A stretch of 64,000 nt of DNA from Paragorgia papillata (lineage: Eukaryota; Cnidaria; Anthozoa; Scleralcyonacea; Coralliidae). The stretch lies in assembly GCA_035771165.1 (NCBI GenBank), contig JAWNZC010000234.1, positions 3,753,001 through 3,817,000 of the forward strand. The letters are read 5' to 3'. Below, one piece after another: positions 62,157 to 64,000 of this stretch (positions within the stretch are counted from its first letter, which is position 1; each line of letters begins with the position of its first letter). The translations under genes were made by a program, and so were the position numbers. The notes below the pieces were generated by a model. It was given only the letters and a program-made list of their open reading frames with translations, was not told the origin of the DNA and made no database searches.

Positions 62157-63930
62157 GAATGAATGAATGAATCACATTTATTTCAGTACGGTAGTTTCAT
62201 TCTTTCCATGAAAGCCATACATAAGTTAAAAAAAACACGATATTTTTATAATTTTTTGAAGTAAATATTAATTTACGATAGATGCTAACTACTGTATATA
62301 CAATACATACATATATGAATGACAATTTCAAAGGAAGAACTTCTTTTTAAATTCTGATTTAGATTGGGGTGTTTTCAGTTCAGGAGGAAGAGAGTTCCAT
62401 AACTGCACACCTCTATATGAGAAACTGCCTTTGTAACATTCTGTTTGAGGAATTCGAGTTGTTAATAAATTATGATGACTCTCTCTCTTAGTTTATCCTT
62501 ATAGGGACACTGTTCCGAGCGCTTAGTAAATAAGTCACTCAAATAACTGTGCGCATTTTTGTTCAAGGCATTGTAAACCATAAGGCACAAATGTTTGTCC
62601 CTTCTAATGGTTAGATTGTCCCATTTCAGTTCTTTTAAAATATCTGCTGATCTAACATCATAACCTTGATTGGTTATTATACGAGCAGCGATTTTGGAGC
62701 TTTTGAAAACGAGTAGAGAGTCCTTTGTTCAAATTTCCCCAAACAGTGTCGCAATAACCGAAATAAGGCTGGATAAGCGAATTATAAATAGTATAAGTAA
62801 AGTTCTGCGTGGAAAAAAATTACGTGCTTGCTTTAGACCATTTATAGAACGACAAATTTTTGTAAGCAAGTAATCGACTTGTTCGTTCCAGGTCAAAGTT
62901 TCATCTAAATACACTCCAAGGGATTTAGCAGACTCGACTATTTTGATAGGTTTATCACCAATTAATATAGGAAAAAGTGGACCCAAATTGTCATTACACT
63001 GCATCACACGGCATCATACTGCACTAGACTGTATTAGATTATATTAGACTGCCTTACGCTGCATTATAATGCTACATTATTATTAGGCTACATTAGGCTA
63101 CCTTAGACTGCATTGCATTGTATTAACCTGCATTACACTGCATGACACTGCATTGCACTGCATTAACTTGCATTAGACTGCATTAGGCTATATTACACTG
63201 CATTAGACTGCATTAGACTGCATTACACTACATTACATTACATTAAACTGCATTACACTGCAAAGCACTGCATTTCACTGCATTACACTGCGTTAACCTG
63301 CATTAGACTGCATTAGGCTACATTACACAGCATTAGACTGCATTACACTACATTGACCTGCATTAGACTGCATTAGGTTGCACTGCATTGCACTGCATAG
63401 CACTGCATTGCACTGCATTGCACTGCATTGCACTGCATTGCACTGCATTGCACTGCATTGCACTGCATTGCACTGCATTGCACTGCATTGCACTGCATTG
63501 CACGGCATTGCACTGCATTGCACTGCATTGCACTGCATTGCACTGCATTGCACGGCATTGCACTGCATCACACTGCATTAACCTGCATTCCACAGGCATA
63601 GTTGATATATAGATCGCATTATCATACGGAAGATGGTATTGAAGGAACGATAATGTCATTTCATTGCATTTCTTGGCATTTAGTTTCATCCCTCGGCTTG
63701 TAGCAAAGTTAGATATTTCATTTACAATAATGGGCATTAGACTCGGTGAACAGCGTGGAATAATCTCCAATGCAGTTGTGTCATCCACAAACTTAACACG
63801 CCCCTGCCAGTCCTTTAATAGGGGATTGGCCAAGATGGCAAAAAGGAGGGGCGCAAGTTTTGTGCCTTGAGGTAAACCGCCATTAACACGCTTCCACGAC
63901 GAAGTGAAGGTTCCAATTTTAACACAATAA
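62157..63930 (-). pseudogene. CR1-like LINE reverse transcriptase, split by satellite DNA
   Basis: Read from right to left: VNGGLPQGTKLAPLLFAIL, the RT catalytic FVDDTTALEI (about 63775), then NAKKCNEMTLSF. A satellite block (about 62998-63600) interrupts. It resumes with IVESAKSLGVYLDETLTWNE, IQPYFGYCDTVWGNLNKGLS and SYRGVQLWNSLPPELKTPQS near the end. A GAAT tail (62157-62175, inverse) ends the element. Frame changes occur after 62800. Dead copy; the N-terminal endonuclease is not seen before the window end. Confidence 0.75.
62998..63600. repeat. 10-bp satellite (CTGCATTGCA / CTGCATTAGA variants)
   Basis: A regular core of about 18 CACTGCATTG units at 63385-63570 is flanked by many variant units (TGCATTAGAC, TGCATTACAC). 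It lies inside the LINE ORF. ORFs on both strands here are repeat artefacts. Confidence 0.9.
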
Positions 63931-63944
63931 CACTAAATTTGTCT

Positions 63945-64000
63945 CCATTAGGCTGCATTGCACTGCATTAACATGCATTGAACTGCATTAGGCTGCATTA
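63945..64000. repeat. Second block of the 10-bp satellite (continues past window)
   Basis: The same CTGCATTGCACTGCATTAAC units resume beyond the LINE fragment. Confidence 0.85.

Noticed and set aside
63323..63833. ORFs rich in MQCNAVQCSA repeats
   Set aside because: Product of the 10-bp satellite read in frame; only the RT part at its right end is meaningful.

Overview
The window is eukaryotic, most likely from a non-bilaterian animal and probably a cnidarian. There is no operon or Shine-Dalgarno structure outside one element. Exons have GT/AG borders, C2H2 zinc-finger genes are present, and the DNA is packed with AAT microsatellites, fold-back MITEs, restriction-like-endonuclease (RLE) LINEs, a Penelope-like fragment, hAT and Mutator-like DNA transposons and one Maverick/Polinton. 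The cnidarian assignment is an inference from this repertoire, not a proof.

The centrepiece is a near-complete Maverick/Polinton, an integrating virus-like element, at 14736-34852 (20.1 kb). It has terminal inverted repeats (TIRs) and a perfect 6-bp target duplication (TGTCTC). It encodes a protein-primed DNA polymerase B, an rve integrase, an A32-like packaging ATPase, a double-jelly-roll major capsid protein and a candidate penton protein. It also carries two probable spike/fibre proteins (one collagen-like, one LamG-like) that share an N-terminal MSYYYGY tag, an AEP/PriCT primase, a TFIIB-like zinc-ribbon protein, NUMOD1-like paralogues and many small membrane proteins. No adenain-like protease was seen. 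Its genes share an AATAAA-type box at or just before the ATG. Almost every intergenic gap longer than about 40 bp that lies 3' of a gene holds a stem-loop, like the hairpin rule of Mimivirus and its virophages. Most large genes are open; four small loci carry an amber codon or a frameshift or overlap.

The Polinton sits inside a ~813-bp Mutator-like non-autonomous element (9-bp TSD). That element lies inside a ~1.1-kb hAT non-autonomous element (8-bp TSD), which also holds a second Mutator-like copy. These nesting levels can be read base by base from the target duplications.

Left flank (1-12.6 kb): an RLE LINE 3' end, nested fold-back elements, copy 1 of a segmental duplication with a nine-finger C2H2 gene, a second hAT copy and simple repeats. 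Right flank (35.5-64 kb): an inverted copy of a left-flank repeat, the first exon of a SAM-domain gene, a Penelope-like fragment, and copy 2 of the segmental duplication. Copy 2 is inflated from ~4.8 kb to ~19 kb by LINE pieces, fold-backs and an 11.9-kb ZNF862-like transposon. That transposon's introns hold a broken Mutator (MULE) transposase and a separate hAT transposon. The window ends with tRNA-derived SINEs and a CR1-like LINE split by a 10-bp satellite.
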